Positions 36,369 through 44,870 of a DNA stretch of 64,000 nucleotides are shown here, one piece after another. The stretch covers positions 310,001-374,000 of the forward strand of contig OZ245751.1 in the NCBI GenBank assembly GCA_965227445.1, given 5' to 3'. The stretch comes from DT-110 sp030148525. Lineage in GTDB: Bacteria > Bacteroidota > Bacteroidia > Chitinophagales > Saprospiraceae. The translations under genes and the position numbers were made by a program. The number at the start of each line of letters is the position of its first letter. The first letter of the stretch is position 1. The notes beneath the pieces are model-generated. The model saw only the letters and a list, made by a program, of their open reading frames with translations, was not told where the DNA came from and made no database searches.

Positions 36369-37740
36369 ATTCGTTAACCAATTCCAGGTTGTCGAGTACC
36401 CAGGGCATCAGCTCCGAAACGGTGGGGTGTACCAATACTACTTTCCGATATTCCCGGCAGGGAATTTTGCTGTGCATGATGGCGGCGAACATATTGATCA
36501 CTTCGTCGCCGCCCGGACCGAGGATGGCTGCACCGAGTATTAAATCGGTATCGGCATCCACCAGCAATTTGGCAAAGCCCTGAGTTTCACCCATCTCTTT
36601 TGCACGGCTGATACTGCTCATTGGCTTAGTGGCCTTCAGCACTTTTTTGCCGGAAGCCAGTGCTTCTTTCTCCGATAGTCCAACCCGTCCCAGTGGTGGA
36701 TCGGTGAACAGGGCATACACGGGAATGCGATCCGATTGTTTCCGGCTTCCGCCAAAAAGGTGATCCAGCACGACTTCGGCATCATTCACGGAAGTGTGGG
36801 TAAAGGCCCCTTTCCCATTCACGTCACCCAGGGCAAATACGCCCTCGACGGAGGTTCGGCAATAATCATCGATCTGAATATATCCCCGGTCGTTGGTCTT
36901 AATACCGGCTGTATCCAGTCCGATTCCGGAGGAATTGGGGCGACGACCTGCTGCAACCAGCAAATGAGAGCCAAAAATATCTTGCTCCCCGTCCATTGAA
37001 CGGGTCGCTACTAATACCCCTTCATCAGTGCGGGATACCCGGTATGCCTCGCTGCCCGTATGAATGGTAATTCCTTCCTGTTCCAGGATTTCCCGTACGC
37101 CCTGAGCTACATCCGCGTCTTCCCGGGGCATCAGCTGGTCATCTTTCTGAATAATGGTCACTTCGGCACCAAATCGGCGGTACACCTGAGCGAATTCCGC
37201 ACCAATATATCCGCCCCCGAGGATAAGGAGGTGCTGCGGACAATGCTCCAGGTCCAGCAAGCCGCCACTATCGAGGTAGGGAACCTGGGCCATGCCCTCG
37301 ATGGGTGGAATGAAAGCACGAGTACCGGTGTTGATATAGACTTGTTGTCCTTCGATGGTTCGGTGGTCGATCTGGATCGTTTTGGGGCCCTGAAAGACGC
37401 CCCAACCCCGAATGAGGGTCACATTATCGGTCGATTCCATCCACTCTGTTAATCCATCGCGACCTCCATGGCGGATGTCATTCATGCGTTTGCGTACGCG
37501 CGAGTAGTCGGTGCTGACCTCTGCGGAGGAAAATCCGAATAAGTCGCCGCGACGTGCCTGGTGAATCGCCCGGGCACTGGCAACCAGGGTTTTGGTGGGC
37601 GTGCAACCGTAGTTAACACAACTCCCGCCTACCTGACTGCCTTCAATGACGGCGATGGAGTCGCCCGTAGGAATGAGTTTTCCTAATAGCGTTCCCAAAG
37701 CCTGGCCGGTTCCGAGAATGATGTGGTCGTAGGTGGTCAT
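36367..37740 (-). CDS. FAD-dependent pyridine nucleotide-disulfide oxidoreductase
   Basis: 457 residues. FAD-binding segment (IILGTGQALGTLLGKLIP), redox-active disulfide GSCVNYGCTPTKT (C42/C47), NAD-binding LLILGGGYIGAEFAQV (about 168-183), second FAD motif VFALGDVNGKGAFTH and the dimer domain with catalytic VLVHPTVSE. It resembles dihydrolipoyl dehydrogenase and the core of mercuric reductase. It lacks the N-terminal NmerA domain and C-terminal cysteine pair of MerA, so mercury reduction is unlikely. The first glycine motif (GTGQALG) departs from GxGxxG. The true substrate is unknown; no 2-oxoacid dehydrogenase genes are adjacent. Confidence 0.85.
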   Translation of the reverse strand: MTTYDHIILGTGQALGTLLGKLIPTGDSIAVIEGSQVGGSCVNYGCTPTKTLVASARAIHQARRGDLFGFSSAEVSTDYSRVRKRMNDIRHGGRDGLTEWMESTDNVTLIRGWGVFQGPKTIQIDHRTIEGQQVYINTGTRAFIPPIEGMAQVPYLDSGGLLDLEHCPQHLLILGGGYIGAEFAQVYRRFGAEVTIIQKDDQLMPREDADVAQGVREILEQEGITIHTGSEAYRVSRTDEGVLVATRSMDGEQDIFGSHLLVAAGRRPNSSGIGLDTAGIKTNDRGYIQIDDYCRTSVEGVFALGDVNGKGAFTHTSVNDAEVVLDHLFGGSRKQSDRIPVYALFTDPPLGRVGLSEKEALASGKKVLKATKPMSSISRAKEMGETQGFAKLLVDADTDLILGAAILGPGGDEVINMFAAIMHSKIPCREYRKVVLVHPTVSELMPWVLDNLELVNE

Positions 37741-37796
37741 GGTTGAAAAGGCTAAATGCTCAATGATGAATTAATTCGCAACAGGGAGTATTTAAT

Positions 37797-38180
37797 TTAC
37801 CAACAAGATGAACAAAGTAAGCGGGCCAACCAAAATACGCCAATGGCTATACCCCAGATGTAAATGGCAAAACGACCAGTCCATTTTTGCCGAAAGGCAG
37901 AAAATCGGTTCCCCAAACTACTGTATTCCAGTACTCCGCCGATTAGCACGTAAGGCAAACCGAGAACGACGAGGGGATTGTGTTGGAAGGCACTGCCCAC
38001 CTGCCCGTGCAGCAGGTCGTGCAGGGCTCGCTGGGAACCGCAACCCGGGCAGGGGAATCCGGTTAATGACCGGAAGGGGCAGGCGAGAAAAAAGGAGGAT
38101 TCCGCCGGGTCAAAGGACGCCAGTAGCCAGACAAAGAAGATGCCCAGTATTGCAATCGATATGAGTATGAATCCCTTCAA
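37797..38180 (-). CDS. DUF2752 membrane protein
   Basis: 127 residues, mostly membrane. The DUF2752 signature is CPFRSLTGFPCPGCGSQRAL (about 34-53), with three transmembrane helices around it. The function of the family is unknown; the paired cysteines could bind metal. The start overlaps the end of the GYF/CD225 gene by four bases (ATGA), so they are translationally coupled, and in Bacteroidota these two families are commonly neighbours. Confidence 0.88.
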   Translation of the reverse strand: MKGFILISIAILGIFFVWLLASFDPAESSFFLACPFRSLTGFPCPGCGSQRALHDLLHGQVGSAFQHNPLVVLGLPYVLIGGVLEYSSLGNRFSAFRQKWTGRFAIYIWGIAIGVFWLARLLCSSCW

Positions 38181-38659
38181 AATCCACCACCGACTGCAAA
38201 GCCAAACATCACCACAAAATAGATCAGGTACAGAACCCCGACCACAATGCCACTAATCAGGCTGTAGGTCGTCCATTTTTTTGCCTGCTGAGCCGCGTGA
38301 ATAGCGCCATTAATATCGCCCGCATTCCAGGCGGATTCTACCTTGGCCGCATTGATGATTCCGACAATGCCCAGTGGCAAACAACAGAAAATGGTAGCCA
38401 GGATGGATTCGATCAGATAGTTTTTAGGCATTTTGGAGGGAGCAGGAGCGTCGAGGGGGCCTTCTGCCGATACCACATTGGCCTGTGTTTTGGCGGAAGC
38501 CAGCAATTCGTTTAACTCCTCTAATTGGCTGGCAGGTGTCCAGTTTTTTAACCCCTGATACCAAATCAATGTTCCGGGCTGAATGGGCTCATTGCGCAAC
38601 TCTTCCGGGGAAAAGGGGCCGTATTGTTCATCGCCCTGAGCGTAATAGTAGAGCTTCAT
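38177..38659 (-). CDS. GYF_2 domain protein with CD225/dispanin membrane domain
   Basis: 160 residues from the start encoding MKLYYYAQGDEQYGPFSPEE (38659); the frame-open 28 codons upstream overlap the divergent pnuC leader and look non-coding. A GYF_2 (DUF4339) domain occupies about 1-55, and a CD225/dispanin-type double-helix membrane domain occupies about 80-155 (SILATIFCCLPLGIVGIINA, AAKVESAWNAGDINGAIHAA). Function unknown. It is coupled to the DUF2752 gene. Confidence 0.86.
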   Translation of the reverse strand: MKLYYYAQGDEQYGPFSPEELRNEPIQPGTLIWYQGLKNWTPASQLEELNELLASAKTQANVVSAEGPLDAPAPSKMPKNYLIESILATIFCCLPLGIVGIINAAKVESAWNAGDINGAIHAAQQAKKWTTYSLISGIVVGVLYLIYFVVMFGFAVGGGF

Positions 38660-38786
38660 AATTGGTTTTTTGCGAGGAATGCGTCTACACAATATAGGCA
38701 TGGCTTGCAGAATTGGGAAATCAAAAGGTGGGGAAGGCCTCAAATTAGTGGAGGTACCACTACATTTGCTCCCTAAAAAAATACCT

Positions 38787-39404
38787 ATGCAGGATATTTG
38801 GGAGGGATTGCGATCTATGCATTGGGCCGAAGCAGCGGCGGTAGTTTGTGGTATTGTTTATGTGGTACTGGCTGCCAGAGAGCACATCGCCTGTTGGCTT
38901 TTTGGCATTTTGAACGGCTTGTTCAGCGTGTATTTATTCTATCAGAGCGGGTTGTTAGCCGAATCGGTCCTCTATTTGTACTACGTAGTAGCGGGGGCCT
39001 ACGGATGGTACGCCTGGGCCTATACCAAACGGCCTGACCAGAGTTCATCACGGCAATTACAGGTGGGCGAGTGGCGTTGGCCTATCCACCTGATCCTGAT
39101 CGTCGGGGGGGTATTCCTGTCGCTTCTGGTCGCCTGGTTCCTGCAAAACTACACCCAGGCCCAAATGCCCCTGATCGATGCCCATACCACTGTTTTTAGC
39201 TTTATTGCTACCTACATGGTAACCCGCAAGGTTTTGTCGAACTGGATCTACTGGATAGTGATCGACGCCGTTTCGGTATGGCTGTACGCCAGCCGTGATC
39301 TGTATTTATACGCTTTGCTGATGGCTGGATACACCCTGCTGGCCGTGTGGGGTTACTGGTCGTGGCACCGTCACTACCTCACCGGACAAACCAGCCGTGG
39401 GTAG
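38787..39404 (+). CDS. pnuC: nicotinamide riboside/mononucleotide transporter PnuC family
   Basis: 205 residues from ATG 38787, preferred over in-frame starts from 38670 because the upstream 39 codons overlap the divergent gene's leader and are not hydrophobic. Seven transmembrane helices. The substrate-binding WxxWxxR-like region is represented by GNGLFSVYL-type sequence (FGILNGLFSVYLFYQSGLLA) and YGWYAWAY. PnuC proteins import nicotinamide riboside by facilitated diffusion coupled to intracellular phosphorylation. No nadR is visible nearby. Confidence 0.9.
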   Translation: MQDIWEGLRSMHWAEAAAVVCGIVYVVLAAREHIACWLFGILNGLFSVYLFYQSGLLAESVLYLYYVVAGAYGWYAWAYTKRPDQSSSRQLQVGEWRWPIHLILIVGGVFLSLLVAWFLQNYTQAQMPLIDAHTTVFSFIATYMVTRKVLSNWIYWIVIDAVSVWLYASRDLYLYALLMAGYTLLAVWGYWSWHRHYLTGQTSRG

Positions 39405-39433
39405 TCGTAAATGGAAGTGCTTGACTATCTTTT

Positions 39434-39463
39434 ATTTAGACTGTATTTAGAATTTGTCTAAAT
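39434..39463. promoter_or_regulatory. inverted repeat between pnuC and nqrA
   Basis: ATTTAGAC, 14 bases, GTCTAAAT: a perfect 8-base inverted repeat, with a further ATTTAGA copy inside the spacer. It lies about 60 bases upstream of the putative nqr -7 element and could be an operator or the end signal of pnuC. Confidence 0.4.
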
Positions 39464-39520
39464 AATTTACAAGGGATAAGTTTAGGGAAAGAGTCGTTCA
39501 CATTTAAGGGTAAAGTACCC

Positions 39521-39528
39521 TATATTTG
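39521..39528 (+). promoter_or_regulatory. putative nqr operon promoter (-7 element)
   Basis: TATATTTG, a full match to TAnnTTTG, 87 bases before nqrA. The expected TTG 20 bases upstream is replaced by TCA, so the -33 element is weak. Confidence 0.5.
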
Positions 39529-39614
39529 CACCGATTTTTGAGTAAGGTGTATAATGGTTTGGAAAACCAAAATCATCAGTCCGGGTTGAATATCTCTAAA
39601 TACAAGCATCAAGC

Positions 39615-41258
39615 ATGAAGCTAGCAACCAAAAAGTACATCCTATTGACCGCCCTAATGGCTGTTGCCAACTGGGCACTAGCCCAAAGTGGTTCCGGGGA
39701 AGGCAGTAACTGGTTCATTTATATACTTTTGGCCGTCGCCGTTCTGCTTTTCTTCGTCATTGTGATTCAGGTATCGGATAATATGCTGGCGATCGAAGCA
39801 AAACGTGTAGGTGTTTCCGATCGTGGGGGCTCCTTCAGTATCTTCCCTACCTCAAAAGAACTCGTTCCCCGACGCAAGCCTGATTACGCCATGGATGAGC
39901 GGGTGATTTCAACCAGCCGCGGCTACGATATTCTGCTGGAAGGTGAACCGGAAAGCAAAAGTGTATCGGATGCTTCCGTTACTACTTACGCTATCCTTCC
40001 GCCCAATTTCATTGGTCTTTCGCCTATCCCCAAAGTCACCGTAGAAGTTGGTGACAATGTGAAAGCTGGTGACATTCTCTTTTTCGATAAGAAACGTCCC
40101 GAGATCAAGTACGCCGCACCTGTTTCAGGTGAAGTGATTGAAATCAATCGTGGTGCCAAGCGATCCATTGCCGAAGTGGTTATCCTGGCCGATAAGGAGT
40201 TGGTGTATCGCACGTATGACGTACCCGATCCTGACAATGCCTCCCGGGAAGACCTGGTGGCCTTTTTACTGGAAAGCGGTGCCTGGCCGTTGCTTCGTCA
40301 GCGCCCGTATAACACAGTTCCTGACCACAATGAGGTGCCACGAGATGTCTTCATCAGCACCTTTGATTCCGCACCCCTGGCTCCGGATATGGGTATTGTG
40401 GTGGATGGTCGTGAAGCAGCCTTTCAAAAAGGACTGGATGTACTGGGTAAACTAACCGCAGGTAAGGTCTACCTCGGATTGGATGCCCGTGACAAGGAAC
40501 AAGCACCCCATGCTGCTTTTGCGGAAGCTACGGGTGTTGAAAAATATTACTTCAGCGGTAAGCACCCCATCGGAAATGTCGGTGTGCAACTGCACAACAC
40601 GCGTCCTATTGGCGGCGATGACGTGGTTTGGACGCCCGGTGTACAGGACGTAATCACCCTGGGTGCGCTCTTCACCGAAAAGAAATTCATGGCCGAACGC
40701 GTAGTGGCACTGGTCGGATCGGAACTGAAAGAGCCCAAATATGTACGAACCTACCAGGGGGCAAGGGTCAAAGAACTGGTGGACGGCAACCTGGCATCTG
40801 AAAATGTACGCCTTATCTCCGGCGATGTCCTGTCGGGACAAAAAGTAGCAGAAGATAGTTACCTCAACTTCTATAGCCAACAGCTCTCGGTCATTGAAGA
40901 GGGTGACTACTACGAACTATTCGGGTGGTTATTGCCTATTGACCCGCGTCCGTCAATTTCCGGAACATTCCCGAATTTCCTGTTTCCCGGTCTGAAATTC
41001 AAGGGTGACACCAATACCCACGGGGAGCGTCGGGCTTTTGTAAAGACTGGCGACTACGAGCGCGTATTGCCGATGGATATTTATCCGCAACAGTTGATGA
41101 AGTCCATTATGGTCGCGGATATTGAGCGTATGGAAGGACTTGGTATCAAGGAGTTAGTGGAAGAAGATGTTGCCCTTTGCGAATTTGTTTGTGTATCAAA
41201 ACAACCCCTGCAACAAATCTTGCGTCAGGGACTGGATAAAATGCGGGAAGAGGGATAA
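39615..41258 (+). CDS. nqrA: Na+-translocating NADH:quinone reductase subunit A with N-terminal membrane extension
   Basis: 547 residues, about 97 more than the usual NqrA. The canonical protein begins near residue 98 (ISTSRGYDILLEGEPES) and shows the family motifs VGDNVKAGDILFFDKKRPEI and PVSGEVIEINRGAKR. The extension has a signal-peptide-like start (MKLATKKYILLTALMAVANW, cleavage expected after ALA), then a transmembrane helix (about 33-53, FIYILLAVAVLLFFVIVI) and a polar linker. Classical NqrA is a soluble cytoplasmic subunit held by NqrB, so this form would be anchored directly. First gene of nqrABCDEF; NQR pumps Na+ while passing electrons from NADH to quinone. Confidence 0.93.
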   Translation: MKLATKKYILLTALMAVANWALAQSGSGEGSNWFIYILLAVAVLLFFVIVIQVSDNMLAIEAKRVGVSDRGGSFSIFPTSKELVPRRKPDYAMDERVISTSRGYDILLEGEPESKSVSDASVTTYAILPPNFIGLSPIPKVTVEVGDNVKAGDILFFDKKRPEIKYAAPVSGEVIEINRGAKRSIAEVVILADKELVYRTYDVPDPDNASREDLVAFLLESGAWPLLRQRPYNTVPDHNEVPRDVFISTFDSAPLAPDMGIVVDGREAAFQKGLDVLGKLTAGKVYLGLDARDKEQAPHAAFAEATGVEKYYFSGKHPIGNVGVQLHNTRPIGGDDVVWTPGVQDVITLGALFTEKKFMAERVVALVGSELKEPKYVRTYQGARVKELVDGNLASENVRLISGDVLSGQKVAEDSYLNFYSQQLSVIEEGDYYELFGWLLPIDPRPSISGTFPNFLFPGLKFKGDTNTHGERRAFVKTGDYERVLPMDIYPQQLMKSIMVADIERMEGLGIKELVEEDVALCEFVCVSKQPLQQILRQGLDKMREEG

Positions 41259-41344
41259 CTTTTCCAATTCTGACACCGGGATTACACTCCCGCTGTCCCT
41301 TGAGTGTTATTACGTTGAATTGATGATTAAAGATCGATCACCAT

Positions 41345-42631
41345 ATGAAAAAGGCATTACTGAATTTCTTCGAACGAATCGAGCCCAATAAAGAGAAACA
41401 ACCTTTATTGCACACGGCTTACGATGCGTTTTTCACCTTTGCATTCACGCCTAATGCAACGACTAAAGGCGGTGTGCATATCCGGGACGGTATGGACCTG
41501 AAGCGCCTGATGGTGCACGTGGTACTGGCCCTGCAGTTGTGTTTTGTATTTGGTACCTATAATATTGGTCACCAACACTTTGTTGCCCTGGGCGAATACA
41601 CCGGATTCCTGGAAGGGTTCCACCTCAAACTGGCTCACGGTCTGATCAAATTGGTTCCTATTTACGCGGTAACCATGGCCGTTGGTCTGGGGATTGAATT
41701 TTTCTATGCCTCCAAGAAGGGGCATGCTGTAGAAGAAGGTTTCCTGGTATCGGGTGCGCTGATACCCTTGATTATGCCTCCGGATATTCCACTCTGGATC
41801 TTGTCGCTTTCCGTTGTATTTGCCGTAATAATCGGTAAGGAGGCATTCGGAGGGACCGGAATGAACATTCTCAACGTAGCACTGCTGGCGCGGGTATTCA
41901 TCTTCTTTGCGTACCCGACGACGATCTCGGGCGATGAAGTTTGGGTATCTGGTCTGGAGTCAACGGCAGCTGGTGCGGCTGTTGAATACAGCTGGTGGCA
42001 CAATGGCTTTTTCAATGGTATTTTCGAATACTTTGGGTGGGCCACCTTCAATCCGTCTCTGACGGTGGTCGACGGGTATACCGGAGCGACCCCGCTCAGC
42101 CTGGCCTATCAGGGAGGCTGGGATGCGGTAGCTGCGCAGTATACCCCCGCACAAATGTGGTGGGGTACCATCCCCGGCTCCATCGGTGAATCTTCCAAGC
42201 CGCTCATTATTCTTGGTGCCCTCTTTCTGGCTGTCACTGGTGTAGCCAGTTGGCGAATCATGGCAGGGGGTGTCTTCGGAGCGGTTGTCATGTCGCTAAT
42301 CCTCAATGCCTGGGGAGCTACGGAATTCATGGAAGTACCCTGGTACTACCAGTTCTACATGGGTAGTTTCTGGTTTGCGATTGCCTTTATGGCAACTGAT
42401 CCGGTAACTGCTTCCGGTACGCCGATAGGTAAATGGATTTACGGCTTCCTGATCGGCTTCGTAGGTATGATCATTCGGGTGATGAATCCCGCATACCCGG
42501 AGGGCTGGATGCTGGCTATTTTGTTCATGAATGTGTTTGCGCCACTGATCGACCACTACGTTATTGAAGCTAATATCGGCCGCCGCAAAAAGCGTGCTGC
42601 TGCGGTAGCCACAACTACTGAAGTAGCCTGA
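41345..42631 (+). CDS. nqrB: Na+-translocating NADH:quinone reductase subunit B
   Basis: 428 residues, about nine to ten transmembrane helices. The covalent FMN-attachment motif is DGYTGATPLS (about 240-250), in which the threonine carries FMN through a phosphoester bond. NqrB holds FMN and riboflavin and forms the main Na+ channel. 86 bases after nqrA. Confidence 0.96.
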   Translation: MKKALLNFFERIEPNKEKQPLLHTAYDAFFTFAFTPNATTKGGVHIRDGMDLKRLMVHVVLALQLCFVFGTYNIGHQHFVALGEYTGFLEGFHLKLAHGLIKLVPIYAVTMAVGLGIEFFYASKKGHAVEEGFLVSGALIPLIMPPDIPLWILSLSVVFAVIIGKEAFGGTGMNILNVALLARVFIFFAYPTTISGDEVWVSGLESTAAGAAVEYSWWHNGFFNGIFEYFGWATFNPSLTVVDGYTGATPLSLAYQGGWDAVAAQYTPAQMWWGTIPGSIGESSKPLIILGALFLAVTGVASWRIMAGGVFGAVVMSLILNAWGATEFMEVPWYYQFYMGSFWFAIAFMATDPVTASGTPIGKWIYGFLIGFVGMIIRVMNPAYPEGWMLAILFMNVFAPLIDHYVIEANIGRRKKRAAAVATTTEVA

Positions 42632-42683
42632 AAACGAATTCGGCACCCAGGTGTTGGTATTATAAAACCAAAAAGATAGGATT

Positions 42684-43424
42684 GTGAATAACAACGGATA
42701 TGTGCTCACTTTCATCCTGATTATGACGGCTACCGTAGCCGTTCTCCTCACAGGTTTGCGCGAAGCAACCAAGGAAGGTGCAGCTCGTAATGAAGATATT
42801 TTCAATAAACGAGCCATTCTGACGGCCATCGAAGACAAACTGGATGGCTCCGTAAAAGACATGTCAGACGAAGATGTGATTCAGGTTTTTGAATCCGACA
42901 TGCAGCAGATCGTACTCGATATGGAAGGCAATGTGGTGGAAGGCAAAAAAGCAGAGGACATCAACATGGCCGTTGAACGTAAAAAGCCGGAACCGAATCG
43001 CATGCTCCCACTCTATATTTACGAGGGTGATGGTAATAAGACGTATATTTTATCGGTTCGCGGAAGTGGTCTGTGGGATGAGATCTGGGGTACCATTGCC
43101 CTGGAAAATGACCTCAATACCATAGCTGGTGCTGCCTTCGATCACGCTGGTGAAACACCGGGGCTGGGCGCTGAAATCAAGGATAACCCAAAGTTCTCTA
43201 CCCAGTTTAAGGGTAAGAAGATCTACGATGACAGCGAGTTTGTCTCTGTCGATGTAGTAAAAGGTGGTGCTCCCTCCGGTGCTGAACACGCCGTGGACGG
43301 TATTTCCGGTGCTACCGTTACCGCTGATGGCGTAGAAGAAATGCTTTACCGTGGCATTCAGTATTACGAGCCTTATTTGAGTCAGCTCAAGCAGAGCTCT
43401 ATGGTCCTGGAACCAGCTCAGTAA
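42684..43424 (+). CDS. nqrC: Na+-translocating NADH:quinone reductase subunit C
   Basis: 246 residues; GTG start at 42684, 52 bases after nqrB. One N-terminal transmembrane helix (YVLTFILIMTATVAVLLTGL) and a periplasmic FMN-binding domain with the SGATVT attachment motif in VDGISGATVTADGVEEM (about 208-224). NqrC carries the second covalent FMN. Confidence 0.96.
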   Translation: MNNNGYVLTFILIMTATVAVLLTGLREATKEGAARNEDIFNKRAILTAIEDKLDGSVKDMSDEDVIQVFESDMQQIVLDMEGNVVEGKKAEDINMAVERKKPEPNRMLPLYIYEGDGNKTYILSVRGSGLWDEIWGTIALENDLNTIAGAAFDHAGETPGLGAEIKDNPKFSTQFKGKKIYDDSEFVSVDVVKGGAPSGAEHAVDGISGATVTADGVEEMLYRGIQYYEPYLSQLKQSSMVLEPAQ

Positions 43425-43459
43425 CATTCAATTGATCCAACTATTTAACCGTTATAGGC

Positions 43460-44179
43460 ATGGCTGAAACAACCGTTAAAGAACAAGAAGTACAGGAAAA
43501 GGAACCGTTGTTCGGACCGAAGGAGCGAAAATTGCTCACCGATCCGCTCAACGACAATAACCCCATTACCGTGCAGGTGCTCGGGATTTGCTCTGCACTG
43601 GCGGTAACCTCCCTGGTTTACCCGTCGATCGTAATTTCCGTAGCAGTAGTTTTTGTAACGGGCTTTAGTGCGCTGTTCACTTCTCTGCTCCGTAACTACA
43701 TCCCCAAGCAGGTGCGTTTGATCGTCCAACTGGTGATCATTGCGACCCTGGTTACCGTAGTGGAGTTGACGCTGAAGTATCTGAACTATCCGGTCTACAA
43801 GCAATTGTCGGTCTACATTGGACTGATCATTACAAACTGTATCGTGATGGGACGTCTGGAGGCCTTCTCCATGGCTAATAAGCCCTGGCGTTCCTTCCTC
43901 GACGGCGTCGGTAATGGTGTTGGTTACGGGGTCATACTGATTGGTGTAGCTATCATCCGGGAAATCTTTGGTAAGGGTACACTCTTTGCCGGTAGCCCGA
44001 TTGAATTGTCGATCATCGGCCCTTCAGCGGATTACCTGATCAATACTACGACCAACAGCTGGTTCAGCTGGTACAGTAATAACAACCTGATGGTACTGCC
44101 CGCTGCGGCCATGTTCATCATCGGTATTATGATTTGGGTACAGCGCAGCTACAATACCAAACTGGTCGACGTGTCCTAA
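43460..44179 (+). CDS. nqrD: Na+-translocating NADH:quinone reductase subunit D
   Basis: 239 residues, six transmembrane helices, slightly longer than usual because of a charged N-terminal extension (ETTVKEQEVQEKEPLFGPKE). Conserved family sequence includes ITNCIVMGRLEAFSMANKPW. NqrD and NqrE form an antiparallel pair that binds an iron-sulfur centre through membrane cysteines (the cysteine of TNCIVMGR here). 35 bases after nqrC. Confidence 0.96.
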   Translation: MAETTVKEQEVQEKEPLFGPKERKLLTDPLNDNNPITVQVLGICSALAVTSLVYPSIVISVAVVFVTGFSALFTSLLRNYIPKQVRLIVQLVIIATLVTVVELTLKYLNYPVYKQLSVYIGLIITNCIVMGRLEAFSMANKPWRSFLDGVGNGVGYGVILIGVAIIREIFGKGTLFAGSPIELSIIGPSADYLINTTTNSWFSWYSNNNLMVLPAAAMFIIGIMIWVQRSYNTKLVDVS

Positions 44180-44223
44180 GGGACGAAGGTCAATTGATTG
44201 TTCAAACAAACAAGTAAAAAACA

Positions 44224-44835
44224 ATGGGCGAATTTGTAAATATATTCCTGAAAACGGCCTTCGTTGAAAACCTGGTACTCGCGTACTTTCTGGGAATGTG
44301 TTCCTACCTGGCCGTATCAAAGACGGTTAAAACGGCGTTTGGTCTGGGACTGGCCGTGATTTTCGTTTTGGGCATCACTATGCCGATCAACTGGCTGATC
44401 AATACCTACCTGCTGAGTGAATCCGGCATCCTGGGTATAGACCTGACCTTCCTTCGGTTTATTCTTTTTATCGCCGTGATCGCCTCCATGGTACAGTTAG
44501 TAGAGATGGTGGTTGAAAAATACTCGCCCTCCCTGTATACGGCTTTGGGTATCTTCCTGCCACTGATTACTGTGAACTGTGCTATTTTAGGCGGATCCCT
44601 GTTTATGGTATCCCGTGAGTACAACTTTTCTCAGTCTATTGCATTTGGTTTAGGAGGAGGGTTTGGATGGTTCCTGGCGATCATTGCCATTGCTGCTATC
44701 CGTGAGAAAATCCGTTATTCCAATGTGCCGCCGGCCTTGCGTGGACTGGGTATGGCCTTTATCCTGACCGGTTTGATGGGTATTGCCTTCATGTCCCTGA
44801 TGGGTATTGATCCGGCTGCATTCTCTGGTAATTAA
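44224..44835 (+). CDS. nqrE: Na+-translocating NADH:quinone reductase subunit E
   Basis: 203 residues, six transmembrane helices. It starts with the family hallmark EFVNIFLKTAFVENLVLAYF, followed by LGMCSYLAVS, and has VNCAILGGSLFM in the middle; the two cysteines are the expected Fe-S ligands shared with NqrD. 44 bases after nqrD. Confidence 0.96.
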   Translation: MGEFVNIFLKTAFVENLVLAYFLGMCSYLAVSKTVKTAFGLGLAVIFVLGITMPINWLINTYLLSESGILGIDLTFLRFILFIAVIASMVQLVEMVVEKYSPSLYTALGIFLPLITVNCAILGGSLFMVSREYNFSQSIAFGLGGGFGWFLAIIAIAAIREKIRYSNVPPALRGLGMAFILTGLMGIAFMSLMGIDPAAFSGN

Positions 44836-44870
44836 TATCGTGCATTAGATAAATTACAACCCGAATAAAG

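Noticed and set aside
36648..36658. TTTTTTGCCGGAAGCC near 36643 as another T-run hairpin
   Set aside because: The stem does not pair as written (GCC/GCC); at best a mutated GGC-GGAA-GCC copy, so left out of the count.
36367..37740. Mercuric reductase (merA)
   Set aside because: The redox disulfide fits, but the C-terminal Cys pair and N-terminal metal-binding domain are absent, and no mer genes are adjacent.
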